NCBI GenBank assembly: GCA_949825065.1
Contig: OX463845.1
Location: forward strand, 20,691,942 to 20,755,941
DNA length: 64,000 nt
DNA from: Odontocerum albicorne
Lineage: Eukaryota > Arthropoda > Insecta > Trichoptera > Odontoceridae
Reading direction: 5' to 3'
Shown here: piece by piece, positions 12,066-21,802 of the stretch
Layout: the number at the start of each line of letters is the position of its first letter
Position numbering within the stretch: the first letter of the stretch is position 1
The notes under the pieces: model-generated
Database searches by the model: none
Told to the model about the DNA's origin: nothing
What the model saw: the letters and a program-made list of their open reading frames with translations, nothing else
Program-made: the position numbers and the translations under genes

Positions 12066-12242
12066 TTCGGTGCCAATTCGAACAGCATTTAGTCTTGTTT
12101 GTACTCCCCTGAAGATGAGGTGAAAGCCTTGAAACCGGTAGGGTTATACCGTCATAAAAAAGTGGAATGAACAGTGTTTGTTAAAAATAAATTACAATGT
12201 CTTTAAACCTCCACAACGTTAATGCCTTAACTATAAACAACA
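12066..12242 (+). repeat. PLE 5' pseudo-LTR
   Basis: It matches 14686-14861 with a one-base indel and a few substitutions (for example AGTCTTG against AGTTTTG, GGAATGAAC against GGAATAAAC). It contains the hammerhead-like fold at 12109-12153 and the first start codon of the element at 12197. It would supply the 5' untranslated region. Confidence 0.9.
12109..12153 (+). ncRNA. Hammerhead-ribozyme-like fold upstream of the PLE frame
   Basis: Core box CTGAAGA is at 12109-12115. Helix II is GAGGT (12117-12121) paired with GCCTT (12126-12130) around a GAAA tetraloop. The second core box GAAA is at 12131-12134. Helix III is CGGTA (12136-12140) paired with TACCG (12147-12151), followed by the expected cleavage triplet GTC (12151-12153). 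Cleavage would leave an RNA starting 44 bases before the start codon at 12197. Hammerheads in Penelope-like elements are established. Helix I can only be drawn with an internal loop (TTGTTT with AAACAG, TCC with GGA), so activity is uncertain. Confidence 0.55.
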
Positions 12243-12619
12243 TATTAAATGCCAGTACGGCAAAAAAGGCGAAAATATATAAAAAGTTCAAGATTAAAGA
12301 TAGAATGTTGTCTCTTAAAATATATTTCAACCAGTGTTGTAAGAAAAATGGACTTATTCCTAGATACATTAATATTTATACCAATAGTAAAATCAAATCA
12401 GGCCAAGAATCAGTGAAAAGTGCTAAGAAAACATGGCTTAACAAAGAAATCAAACAGTGTCATATACAAAAGAACGTCTTACAAAATTATATAAAACTTT
12501 TACATACAGAACTCATTCATTGTTTGCATCCAGTTGAGTGGGACCTTTTTAACGATTACGTGTATGAATCTGTCAGTGCATTTGGATCGAAAAAAAAAAA
12601 AAAAAAAAACTCTAGATAA
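12197..12619 (+). pseudogene. PLE N-terminal frame, ends at A20 frameshift
   Basis: The 140-residue frame starts at 12197, inside the 5' direct repeat, and reads MSLNLHNVNALTINNI... It is Lys/Ile/Asn-rich with several Cys/His residues and has no named domain that I recognise. It corresponds to the poorly conserved N-terminal part of PLE proteins. It runs into a 20-base A tract (12590-12609) and stops at 12619. The reverse transcriptase continues in another frame, so a change of length in the A tract has split one gene. The other copy lacks this region, so the original tract length cannot be read here. Confidence 0.75.
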
Positions 12620-14447
12620 AATACTAAATAAATTAAAATGTGACCAGATTGACGGAATACCTAACACTAACACAAGCGACAAAAGTCAAGATTTAAAATT
12701 CGCAGAAAAAGTGTTTAACCTATCGAACCATAAATTTAAGGATGAAGAACTGGACCTTTTGTCAAAAGGGCTCAAATATTCCCTAATTCAAAAAAATGTT
12801 CCCAACCAAATAGAGCAGCTCGCTGTGGACGCTGTTGCACTACTTCGTAATGAGGACAAGAATGTGCAATACAAGTGTGCAGCCGACATCAAGAAATCCA
12901 TCGCCATGTGTCAAGTGAATAACATCGCCCGGAAGGAACTAGCCACGGCTATGAACATCAAAAAGACTTTGAAAGATAATAATTTAACATTAAGCAAGGT
13001 AGACAAAGGTGAATCAATAGTTATATTTCATAGAAAGGATTATGAAGAAAAAGTCCTAGATTTTCTGAATAACAATAAATTTCAAGTAATAAAAACCAGC
13101 CCTTTAAATTCTCTGCAGGCTAAAGTAAAATCCGTCCTTAAAAATTGTAGCTCCATCATGTACCAAAATTTTAAAAAGAATTTTTGTATAATGAATCCAC
13201 AAATACCGCAATTATATGGCTTAGCCAAATTACACAAAAACAATATACTTATTAGACCTGTAGTCTCATATAACCAGGCACCAACCTATAAAATATGTAA
13301 GTTTGTCAAAGAACAATTTTATAATCTAACCCAATTTAAAGCTGAATACTCAATCAAAAACTCATTGAAATTAATTGATAAATTAAAAAACATAGAAATA
13401 CCTCATAATGCAAAACTAGGATCCTTTGATGTCACTAACCTATATCCAAGCATACCAGGTTGGAGATCCTTAGAGCTCGCAAAAAATATCATAAATGACA
13501 AAAGTAAGGACCTTGTTAAAAATTCGGAATTGATTTCACTGATGGACTTATGCATCAAACAAAATTATTTTAACTTCAACAATAAAATATATAAACAAAC
13601 GAATGGTTTAGCTATTGGCTCACCGTTGTCTCCCCTTCTCAGTGAAATATTTATGAACTATTTTGAAAAATGTATTTTTAGGAGTAAGTTTAAGTTAACC
13701 AAAAATGTTTTGTGCTGGTTTAGGTATGCAGATGACATTCTTTGTGTTTGGACGGGTACCGATAGACAATTACACCAATTTCTTAAATATTTAAATTCTA
13801 TAGAAAGTTTTATAAAATTTACATTAGAAACAGAACAGGACGGAAAATTAAATTTCTTGGACCTAACATTATCTCGGAAAAAAGGCACATTTGACTTTGA
13901 TATATATAGTAAAAATACTTATTCAGACTCTATAATTCCAGCAACTTCTAACCATCCTAATAATCATAAGTTCGCCGCCTTTAACTGTATGCTTCATAGA
14001 TTGCTCAGTGTCCCATTAACCGACGACAATTTTAAAAAGGAATTAATAACCATCAAAAAAATTGCTACAAATAATGGCTATCCTGGAAGCCTCATTGATA
14101 CACTTTTAAAAAACAAAACAAAAAAGAAACTTATAAAAGATTATATATTTAACGACACCTATAAGCATACCTATAAATGGAGCAAAGTCCTATTTATAAA
14201 AAATATATCAAATGAAATAACCAAAAATATTCCAAGTCACATAAAGCCAGCGTTTTACACTAACTTTAATCTCCGGAAACTCTTATTTAATGGGAAAGGC
14301 AAAAATGGAATACTTAGCAACAGCGGTGTGTATAAACTTTTATGTGCTGACTGTGATAATTTCTATATAGGAAAGACAGGAAGATCTTTTGAAAAGAGAT
14401 TTCGTGAACACCAATCTGCCTTAACAAATCCTCTAATTTATTCTTAA
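12534..14447 (+). pseudogene. PLE reverse transcriptase frame, broken copy
   Basis: The first 25 or so residues before the A tract are out-of-frame sequence. The genuine part begins after 12609. It matches the minus-strand copy at 10404-11921 almost residue for residue and extends it N-terminally by over 150 residues. Reverse transcriptase motifs are all present: FDVTNLYPSIP, NGLAIGSPLSP and YADD. The endonuclease starts with GVYKLLC and FYIGKTGRSFEKRFREH. The frame stops at TAA (14445-14447), where the other copy has GAA (Glu430), so a single G-to-T change made the nonsense codon. The last 75 codons are cut off, removing the His-rich part of the endonuclease. Confidence 0.9.
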
Positions 14448-14675
14448 ATGGCTAATTATTGTCACCGTGAGAATCATACTTTTTCTATCGATGATGCCAA
14501 ATTCTTACATATTAGCGGCAACGGAAATAAATTGGACAGATTAGAGGCCCTAGAAATTTCTAAGTCAGTATACCGATCGGAGCATCTGTTGAATAGTTAT
14601 TTCCCCAAAATCTCCCCGCTCCTGGCCGAAATTATACCTAGCCTTCCCCTCACCCCTCCCGCCTCCAACCGTTGA
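14448..14675 (+). pseudogene. PLE endonuclease C-terminal remainder after the nonsense codon
   Basis: This is in the same frame as the preceding segment and starts directly after the TAA. It reads MANYCHRENHTFSIDD..., equal to residues 431-505 of the minus-strand copy apart from Tyr for His in NYCHREN. It ends with the Pro-rich SLPLTPPASNR tail and a stop at 14675. It has no start signal of its own and is simply the tail of the broken gene. Confidence 0.88.
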
Positions 14676-14685
14676 AGTGTCTATG

Positions 14686-14861
14686 TCGGTGCCAATTCGA
14701 ACAGCATTTAGTTTTGTTTGTACTCCCCTGAAGATGAGGTGAAAGCCTTGAAACCGGTAGGGTTATACCGTCATAAAAAAGTGGAATAAACAGTGTTTGT
14801 TAAAAATAAATTACAATGTCTTTAAACCTCCACAACGTTAATGCCTTAACTATAAACAACA
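14686..14861 (+). repeat. PLE 3' pseudo-LTR with a second hammerhead-like fold
   Basis: This is the direct repeat of 12066-12242. The hammerhead-like core lies at 14728-14772 with the same CTGAAGA, GAAA and GTC boxes. Similarity ends exactly after AAACAACA, where non-element sequence (AATAATGATTGG) begins. Confidence 0.88.
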
Positions 14862-15588
14862 AATAATGATTGGCCTCAAATAAGCAATGTAAATTTTCAA
14901 AACTTAATTACTCATACGAGTATATACTAAAAAACTATTCGGCGATGCTCTAAACTAATTATCATATGATTTTTTCAAATTATTGTAAAAAGAATGGCTT
15001 AAAATACAAATCGTTATATAAATCAATTTTTTTAAATTTTACAAAAATATGTTTACAAAAAATAACCAAAATTAATAAAACGTCTACCATATATAAAAAT
15101 AAGTTAACGTAAAAATTTTTGTTGTTTTTAATAAATCAAATATTGATTTATCAAAAACAGGACGATTGAATGGAACAAGACGAAGAAGTAGAAGGGTTTG
15201 CGAACAGAAGATGAGAATGAATTAACTAACTTTATTTCCATAATCCTGGTTTGGAGCAGTTGGTTGGACTCCGTAATAAACTCGGATATAATACCACAAT
15301 AACTTGAGATGATCATTTGAATATTTATATGAAGGGAAATCCAGATTCCAAATCTAGGACATAGCCAGCACTGGAATATCTAACAAAAGGAATATTAAAG
15401 ACAATCTCAACACTTGGACTCGTAACATTTACACAATTAACTCACTGACATTTTCTCAGATATTTTTGTTATCACTTTGCTTCTATGAATTTAAAGTATA
15501 AACATAATTATTTTATTTTTAAATTCCTAGTTATTTTTTTGACAAATCTCTTTAATATCTAAAAAACACGTATAATACATATCATCAC
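14862..15588. other. AT-rich DNA, nothing recognised
   Basis: A 62-residue minus-strand frame (15128-15316) has no motif. One TACGAGTA octamer is at 14915. Confidence 0.5.
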
Positions 15589-15589
15589 G

Positions 15590-15835
15590 CCGTGTGGGTA
15601 TACAAAGAGAAAAGATTTTCATACTTTTTCATCCAAGCACATAACTTTCATCTCTTTCACATTCATACATGTCATCATGAATATTCATAATTTCTACTTT
15701 ACCTTCTTTCAAAATCTGGTACATTTGAACTAGTCACGTTTTCGTCGATCCGCCTCTTTTACGCACACCTTGCACTTCTGACTGGTATACTCGTTTAGTT
15801 ATTCTTTTGTCAACCATTCTCCTCATATGTCATCT
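15590..15835 (-). mobile_element. LINE 3' end, family A, degraded
   Basis: Minus-strand translation gives broken pieces ending in CMNVKEMKVMCLDEK and FVYPHGVM. This is the typical C-terminal pattern (a CMNVDEAREVC-like block, then YP-G) of a LINE reverse transcriptase protein seen repeatedly in this window. The nucleotide tail near 15590 (ATCACGCCGTGTGGGTATAC) matches other copies. Several stops interrupt it. Confidence 0.6.
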
Positions 15836-16142
15836 TAACACTTATTTTTCCCCCATACTTAAACACTTTAATAGGTGTATATGAAAAGGCTTTTTTTTTG
15901 TAAAAAAAAAAAAGAAATTTTTAAACATGAATGTTTTTAAAAAAAATATTTGTATTTGGGGGAAAAAATCACAGGTGTCAAATAAACAACAGAATGGCTT
16001 CATGGGCTTTTCAATTGCAGTACAGCGCGACGTAAGATACGCATTGGGCATATAAGGATTAAAACATCTATTTTATTAACGCGTTTATTTCTGCTGTTTC
16101 TAATTTACCTTATTTTATACGTTGAATCTCTAAAAAAATTAT

Positions 16143-16193
16143 AAGTGCAGGCATCTCTAAAGCAATAATCTTGCTTTAGAGATGTCTGCACTT
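16143..16193. other. 23-bp hairpin
   Basis: AAGTGCAGGCATCTCTAAAG plus CAA (16143-16165) is followed by loop TAATC and its reverse complement (16171-16193), with one mismatch (G opposite T, a wobble in RNA). The hairpin is 51 nt in total. It is too short-looped for a typical microRNA precursor. It may be the residue of a small fold-back element. Confidence 0.9.
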
Positions 16194-18640
16194 AACCTCA
16201 CGGAAAGAAAGCACGGCCAAGAATTAGTTGACTTGATGGCATAATCAAGGAAGCATCTTTTCAGGTTTTGACATAAAAAATCTTTCATACAATCTGTTTC
16301 TAAGTAATATTGGAATATAATTTATAGCTGAACGTTTATTTTTATGATTGAATGCAGTAAAAAATGCAGTAAAAATGCGCACTTTTTTTTAAATGTTTGA
16401 TAACATAAAAAGTGATCGGATAAATATTTATTTTAGATTAATGTTACTCGTATAAGTAGAATCATGAAAATAATCATAAGGTGATTTAGCCCCATAAATA
16501 TAAGTGGCAACTATAAATGTTTGAAATGATGGGGAGCGAGGAAAAGTACCCCGAGAAAATACCTAAAGGAGATAGTTGGAGATTTTTTTAGTGAGGAAAA
16601 TGTAAGATTTATGAGAAACAGAAGAGCATATATTACGAGATGTTAGGATATGGACGAAGTGAATGCCGATGCACGAATAGAAAGGCGGGAAAGTCTATCC
16701 TCTTTGTCCTCCCTAAAAAAGACATGGTATATACGTTAATATGAATATCACAAAAACTTAAAGTTTTATTCATAGATCATTTAACTATTCGGGAGGAAAT
16801 TTAAACAGAAAACAGTGAATTTTTTTTGAAATCTTTAAATATCAATTATCATTTAATATTTCAATTTGAATTGTTCACATTCTTTATGTTTAAATTACAC
16901 CAAGGCAGATCGAGCAAAAATATTTTCAGTTTCGGAATTGACTGCTTGTTTAAATACTGGCAAATGGATTCGGATGGTAATTAATCTTCTTCCTTATTCA
17001 AACACTTTTAATATTAAATCTTTTTCGTGGTAGTTAATGAAATCCGATAAAATATTTCAAGTTTCATAACCAAATTGCAGGGATAGACAGAATTTAATGA
17101 AGTAAAGTAACGATACTGAATACTAATTACACAATTTCTAAAAATGTTTGAGAATTCAATAGATTGAAATGACTGTAAAGTCTATTATATTGTTATAATA
17201 GTAATATTGTGACCGCGACAGAGCTAATTAAATATCGATATTATGAATATTTTACCCGTAAAAATTCAGAAACAATATGCTTGGAATGGTTATGAATGAA
17301 ATTTAAACAACAGAAAGCAAAAATATTCTAAATAAATCAATTTTGTTGTTTTTTGTGTGAATTAGTACAATATTTAATGTGTTGATAAAATACGAGTAGA
17401 TCTACTGAGCGAGTAAAAATATTTTTTTTACCTGTATGAGTATTTTTACTATTATTGATTTTCCTATTGTAAAGAACTTATTATTTTGGCTGTTTTAAAA
17501 ACGTGTATCAATAACCTTTTCTGAATTCTGTTTATTATTGTTTTGGCTCGAACAATCATAGATACATTTTGATTGAAATTTATTGTTTTATTGTGAAAAA
17601 AAATTACATCTTCGAGATAGCCAAGGATTTATCTGAATTTTAATATTAATAAAAATTATAAAGAGACTGTAGAAGTAGAACAAAGAATTACTTCAGCCAA
17701 TCAGCATTTTCGTCATTACTGGTTATAATGGTTTCAGGAAGTGTCAACAGAAAGACTTAAATAACTTTTACTTGACTTAAAAATCATCACCCGGAATTTG
17801 TTGACACTTGGATGCTAAGCGTGGACAATCTCTGTCAAGTCAGATGGAATTTTGGACTGAATGAAACTGAGGGCCCTACAATGATCATCCTATATGAAGA
17901 CATCTGTAGAGACAGGTGCAATCAAAACGTTACAACATCTATCAGGCTCACAGATATTCAATCCATATTAAGTTGCTTAGACTTAGGTAGGTTGACCGTA
18001 TCTAGGGAACGATGGAAACAATGGAGAGTCGGAAGACCATGACTTCATTAAAAAAACTTGAAAGGGATTGTTTGAAATTTTGGAAAGAGGAAGACCATTG
18101 CTAAATACAGAAATGCGTGATGGCGAAACATTTAGGATGTCAAGTCTCGGTACTGGCAGCACAAATTAAGAAAACGAATGAGATAAAAGTTCAAATATAA
18201 AAATGAAAAAAAAAATAGAGACGAAATAGAAACGCCTCCCTCTAATGTTTTCTTAGTCAGAATAGAGCTTTGTTCACAGTTTTCCTAAAAAATCAAATGC
18301 TTTCATTCAGAATTTCTTCGAGAAGTTTATATTTACATTTCACAAACAAAATATAATTTTTGTTGAGGCATGAACACAATGTTATACACATAGAATACAA
18401 TTATTGAAAAAAAAAAACGCTAATTGTTGAGGCATGAATACTTTAGAATGCCATAAACAAATAAACAAAGCTCTTTTATTATTTTTAATTGGAATCACTA
18501 AATGTTTTGAAATCTGTCAAATTGACTAAAAAAATGTTTTGTTATTCGTATGGTAACCCTTCAACATATGCGAATCAATGATTCGGGCCAATTTAAGTGC
18601 GCGAGCTGGAGTCAACAATTTCATCAGCACATTTATCAAG
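16194..18640. other. AT-rich DNA, nothing firmly recognised
   Basis: A 76-residue plus frame at 17812-18042 (MLSVDNLCQVRWNF...) lies in a slightly GC-richer block at 17780-18150. It has no motif that I can name and may be an old repeat. The rest is featureless. Confidence 0.45.
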
Positions 18641-18649
18641 TCTTCGAGT

Positions 18650-18855
18650 CAAAACCACTGTAGTAGGCATGTAACTTGGTGTTTGGAATACTATCCCGCT
18701 GTGAATAAACAACACTAGCACATATCTAACTCGTATGAGAATTGTTACCAGACATATACCGTTTTTTTAATAATTGTTTTGCTCCATTGGGATTCCAACC
18801 AATAACCCACCTATGGAAGTCAAGCGTCTTACCAACTAGACTACGGAGATTGTTA
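18650..18855 (-). mobile_element. SINE, tail type 1
   Basis: On the minus strand the head reads CTCCGTAGTCTAGTTGGTAAG (box A, 18830-18850) and a decayed box B (GGTTGGAATCC) near 18790. The tail contains the GTAACAA and GTTGTTTATT blocks of type 1. It differs from a true tRNA gene by its poor arms and its long tail. Confidence 0.6.
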
Positions 18856-19224
18856 AAGAAAATTTATCATCAAAAAATAAATATTCGTTTTTTTCCTAAC
18901 GTAACATACTCATCTTGTTACTGTAGTAATTAACTATTTTGAAACGTTTTATTATCGCTTAAGGATGAGTATTTACAAACAATAGTTTCGGCCAATCAAT
19001 GACCACTTACCTAAATTACCACTTACCTATCTTACCTAAATTGAGATTATTTATTGTTATATATTTTCTAAAAAAATATTTTTTTCCTTAAAATATTGAG
19101 TTTAAACAACAGATTTTTTATTGCAATCCATCAACAAAAGATCTCAAATAATGTATATGCTCACTAAATTTAAAACTTCTTCCCTCGTAAAATAGCGTTT
19201 AAGAAATTATTAAATATTAATCAG
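18856..19224. other. AT-rich spacer between two SINEs
   Basis: A local duplication of ACCACTTACCTA/AATTACCACTTACC occurs near 19000-19035. Nothing else was recognised. Confidence 0.5.
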
Positions 19225-19448
19225 CCTTTGGGATTAGAACCACTGGATTGGGCACGGTACTCGGGGCTCGTTATTACACGTGTTGGTAACACTACTACGT
19301 GTGAAGAGGTAACAACACTATGACACCTAGTCGGCGCGTGCGTATATTAACTTGTATGACAACTCTTTAACCGGATCGTGAGCAGTTTTTTTGTTACCAT
19401 CTGGAATCGAAGCTGAAAACTCCGGATGGAAGTAGACCACGGAGGTCG
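19225..19448 (-). mobile_element. SINE, tail type 1
   Basis: The minus strand starts with ACGACCTCCGTGGTCTAC, carries box B CTTCGATTCC near 19405, and continues into the type 1 tail. That tail shows TAGTGTTACCAACACGTGT, CCGAGTACCGTGCC, then CCAGTGGTTCTAATCC. These words recur at 31184, 38545 and 47205. Confidence 0.72.
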
Positions 19449-20057
19449 TAAAATAAATTAATACTTTATTTATGTAAATAAATTCAAAAGTGCATATTCA
19501 AGTTCGTATACTATTCCTCCTAAACCTACAGTGTTTGATAACCAATCTCTCACGTTTCTGTTCTTACACTACGTAATAAAAGCTTATGCTGCTAAATAAG
19601 AATAATTTATCATATTTTCTTGACATTTCTCTATCATATTACCCAACAAGATACTCGCACGCTCGATAATGAGAGAAGATAAAGCGCAACGGCTTTGTCA
19701 TTCGATGATACGAACGCATGTGTACGTACATGTGTACTAATGACGCAACTTAATCATATCTTAATGGCTTTTGAAACATTGACTCCCAGAATCCTGCACT
19801 TATCGCGGTGGGTGCATCATGCAACACAAAACGGACCCTCAATCATACCCCCACGGTTGTGAAGATGAACATAATTATAATTTGACATCAATGGTATGAC
19901 AGAAGTTTGTTAGAAAGTACCTCTGGGATATAAAGAATATTAAAAATTGGAATTACTTCTAAATAAATAAACGTGTGTCAAAATAACATTAAAAGAATTT
20001 AAAAAATAAATAATAAATACATCAAGTCTAAAGCCAAACAACATAGTATGTTATATA
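19449..20057. other. Unassigned sequence, slightly GC-richer
   Basis: The stretch at 19640-19870 is richer in CG dinucleotides and contains a GTGTACGTACATGTGTAC palindrome near 19720. No frame or repeat family was identified. Confidence 0.4.
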
Positions 20058-20907
20058 TAGCACTAAGGAGTAAAAGTTTGCAACCTGGACAAGATGGAGC
20101 GAATATGGACAGAGAGATACCAACGGCATCCATCACATGATCAGGCGATGTTACAGTTAAAATTTAAAACCTCTATCCTCAGGAGTATGCCAACTAAAGC
20201 GAATAAAATACGTGACCTTTAGTTTTATTCTGAAGTGAAGAAAATCAAATATCACGCGATCATCAAGATAACTTCTAAAGGAGGGAGAAGCCCAGTAGAA
20301 ATTAAATCATGTTTTAAAGCTGGCTTCGGAGAATTTTCTCCATATACAGCATCTGGACGATGCTGTTGACGATGAAGACCACCCTCATCAAGACAGATCA
20401 GCAGAAGTACTCATTCAAGAAACAGTTGAATTAGTACAAGAGCAAGTATCACAATATATAAAACAAAAATTAAAAAAATAGTAGGAAGGTGCCGGCTTTC
20501 TTAAATCACAATGTTTCGAATTATGCGCGAACATCTTGGCACGAATAAGGTGAAAGCAAGATGGGTGGCCAAACTGTTAATTAATGTTCTCAAAGGCAAC
20601 GGCGAAAATAAATAATTGAGTCAATCGTCACAGAGGATGATCTATGGTTTAATACCATGATTCTCTGTAGAAAACGGATTCGATGTTGTGGCGCCGTTGA
20701 GCTTCACCACGGCCCAAAAAAGCCAAAGTGACACAAGCCCATAAAAAGAGTATGGCAATATTTTTTAGGTATTGTTAAGGAATTTTACAAATAGACTTCA
20801 AAAAGAGAAACATTACAATTACTGACGTGTACGATGCGTTATTAAAGAGCAAATTAAAGAATACCATAAAAATAAAACGCCGAGGAAGCTGTCACGAGGC
20901 GTTACAC

Positions 20908-21631
20908 CATAGGTTCTCAACCTTATTTTGCCCACCGCCCGCCCACTTTGAGAATTGTTTTTTTTCTAAAGCCCCCCAATTTTTTTTCCTTGCGAATTTG
21001 AAACAGCTATTGCCACGATTATATTTAAACGTGTAATATTATACTATATACTATAGTCGTAAGATATGATATGACCCTATCCTATTTCTGAGTTTAAAGA
21101 AGACTGTTTCAATGAGAACAATTAAAACGCATACTTAATTATATTGAAAAGTATTTTTATTAACATTTAAAAGACGTTGAATTTATAACTTATCTAATGA
21201 GAAGGTTGAATTTGATGCATTTTAAGGAGATTGTTAATATCAGGCTCGATTTTACTTAAAAACAACCGTAAGTCGCCGCGTTCATTAACATGGAGCCGAT
21301 TTCTCTTTTTAGTTACCAATGTTGCTACAGCCCTAAATCTACGTTCAGCTAAATAGGAAGATGGGAATGCTATCAGAAATCGTTGAACAATCGACCATAA
21401 TCCTAGGTACAGTTGCAAAAACAAAATTTAACCAATATTAAAGTTTACTTTAGTTAGTACGTGATTAGCGTGTTTTTTTTGTCTTTTTTACAATAGACTA
21501 TATTTTTTTAATCTGCCCACGCCCCTCCGTGCCATCTCAACGCCCCCTAATTTTCTCTGGGTCTTCTACTGCCCCCCTGAAAGTCTCAAACGCACAAAAG
21601 GGGGCGTTATCGCCCACGTTGAGAACCTATG
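20908..21631 (-). mobile_element. hAT element, internally deleted, with exact 8-bp target duplication
   Basis: The ends CATAGGTTCTCAAC (20908-20921) and GTTGAGAACCTATG (21618-21631) are perfect inverted repeats. They are flanked by the identical octamer CGTTACAC at 20900-20907 and 21632-21639. The 724-bp body holds only the 3' end of a transposase. C-rich subterminal DNA occurs inside both ends (CCCACCGCCCGCCCAC on the left, a CCCCC-rich block on the right). The element is non-autonomous and lies inside the mariner relic. Confidence 0.92.
21194..21424 (-). pseudogene. hAT transposase C-terminal dimerisation segment
   Basis: A 76-residue frame. The part LIAFPSSYLAERRFRAVATL..KKRNRLHV followed by DLRLFLSKIEPDINNLLKMHQIQPSH matches the C-terminal hAT dimerisation region of ZBED5/SCAND3-like transposases. 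In those proteins the usual form is P-S/T-YLCE-FS, then K-R-RL-DLR-LS-I-PSH. The DDE catalytic parts and the zinc finger are missing. The canonical Cys after TYL/SYL is Ala here (SYLAERRF). It is a remnant within the 724-bp hAT. Confidence 0.8.
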
Positions 21632-21802
21632 CGTTACACCATCTTGAGAACGAAACTTCAAAATATTTTTTTCAGTGGTATAGAAAAATGTATTCATCTT
21701 TCTAAAGATGTATTGAACTACAGAGTGACTGTATACAATTAAAAAAAATCATTCTATCACTGTTATGTCACTGGGTAGAAAGCTTTTAGCCCTTACTACG
21801 TA

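Larger units (their letters stand above)
12066..14861 (+). mobile_element. Penelope-like element, near full length with flanking direct repeats
   Basis: The element carries a direct repeat at each end (12066-12242 and 14686-14861), the arrangement called pseudo-LTR in PLEs. It arises when a partial copy sits in tandem with a complete one. Between the repeats lies a single coding region, broken by a frameshift and a stop. The 3' repeat continues past the usual end ...TTACAAT into GTCTTTAAACCTCC and on to AAACAACA, which is the start of the coding region. The element therefore ends in the beginning of another unit. No target duplication was identified with confidence. Confidence 0.9.
20512..21760 (+). 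pseudogene. Mariner transposase remnant
   Basis: No frame exceeds about 70 residues, but the order of mariner blocks is kept across frames. The HTH-linker block (VKARWVAKLLIN) is near 20550. The region where VTEDETWI normally occurs is near 20630 (SSQRMIYGL in this copy, the catalytic Asp position lost). The KKAK-like block is near 20720 and the C-terminal IEK-like block near 21680. The hAT insertion lies between the last two. Inactive. Confidence 0.6.
20060..21800 (+). mobile_element. Mariner relic interrupted by a hAT element
   Basis: The ends GCACTAAGGAGTAAAAG (from 20060) and, reversed, CGTAGTAAGGGCTAAAAG (to 21800) are similar inverted repeats, each next to TA, as expected for mariner. 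Removing the hAT at 20908-21631 and one copy of its target duplication leaves about 1.0 kb. Translated pieces include FRIMREHLGTNKVKARWVAK (helix-turn-helix linker region, near 20520), a decayed T-T-AQKS-SDTSP stretch, and FFQWYRKMYSSF near 21670, close to the GIEKL..RW-KCIE end of mariner transposases. Stops and frameshifts are many. Confidence 0.7.

Noticed and set aside
12197..12619. Independent small host gene
   Set aside because: It starts inside the PLE direct repeat and ends at the A tract, with the element's reverse transcriptase following. It is the element's own N-terminus.
13658..13888. 76-residue minus frame inside the plus PLE copy (same in 11191-11421 plus)
   Set aside because: It is the exact antisense shadow of the reverse transcriptase in both copies.
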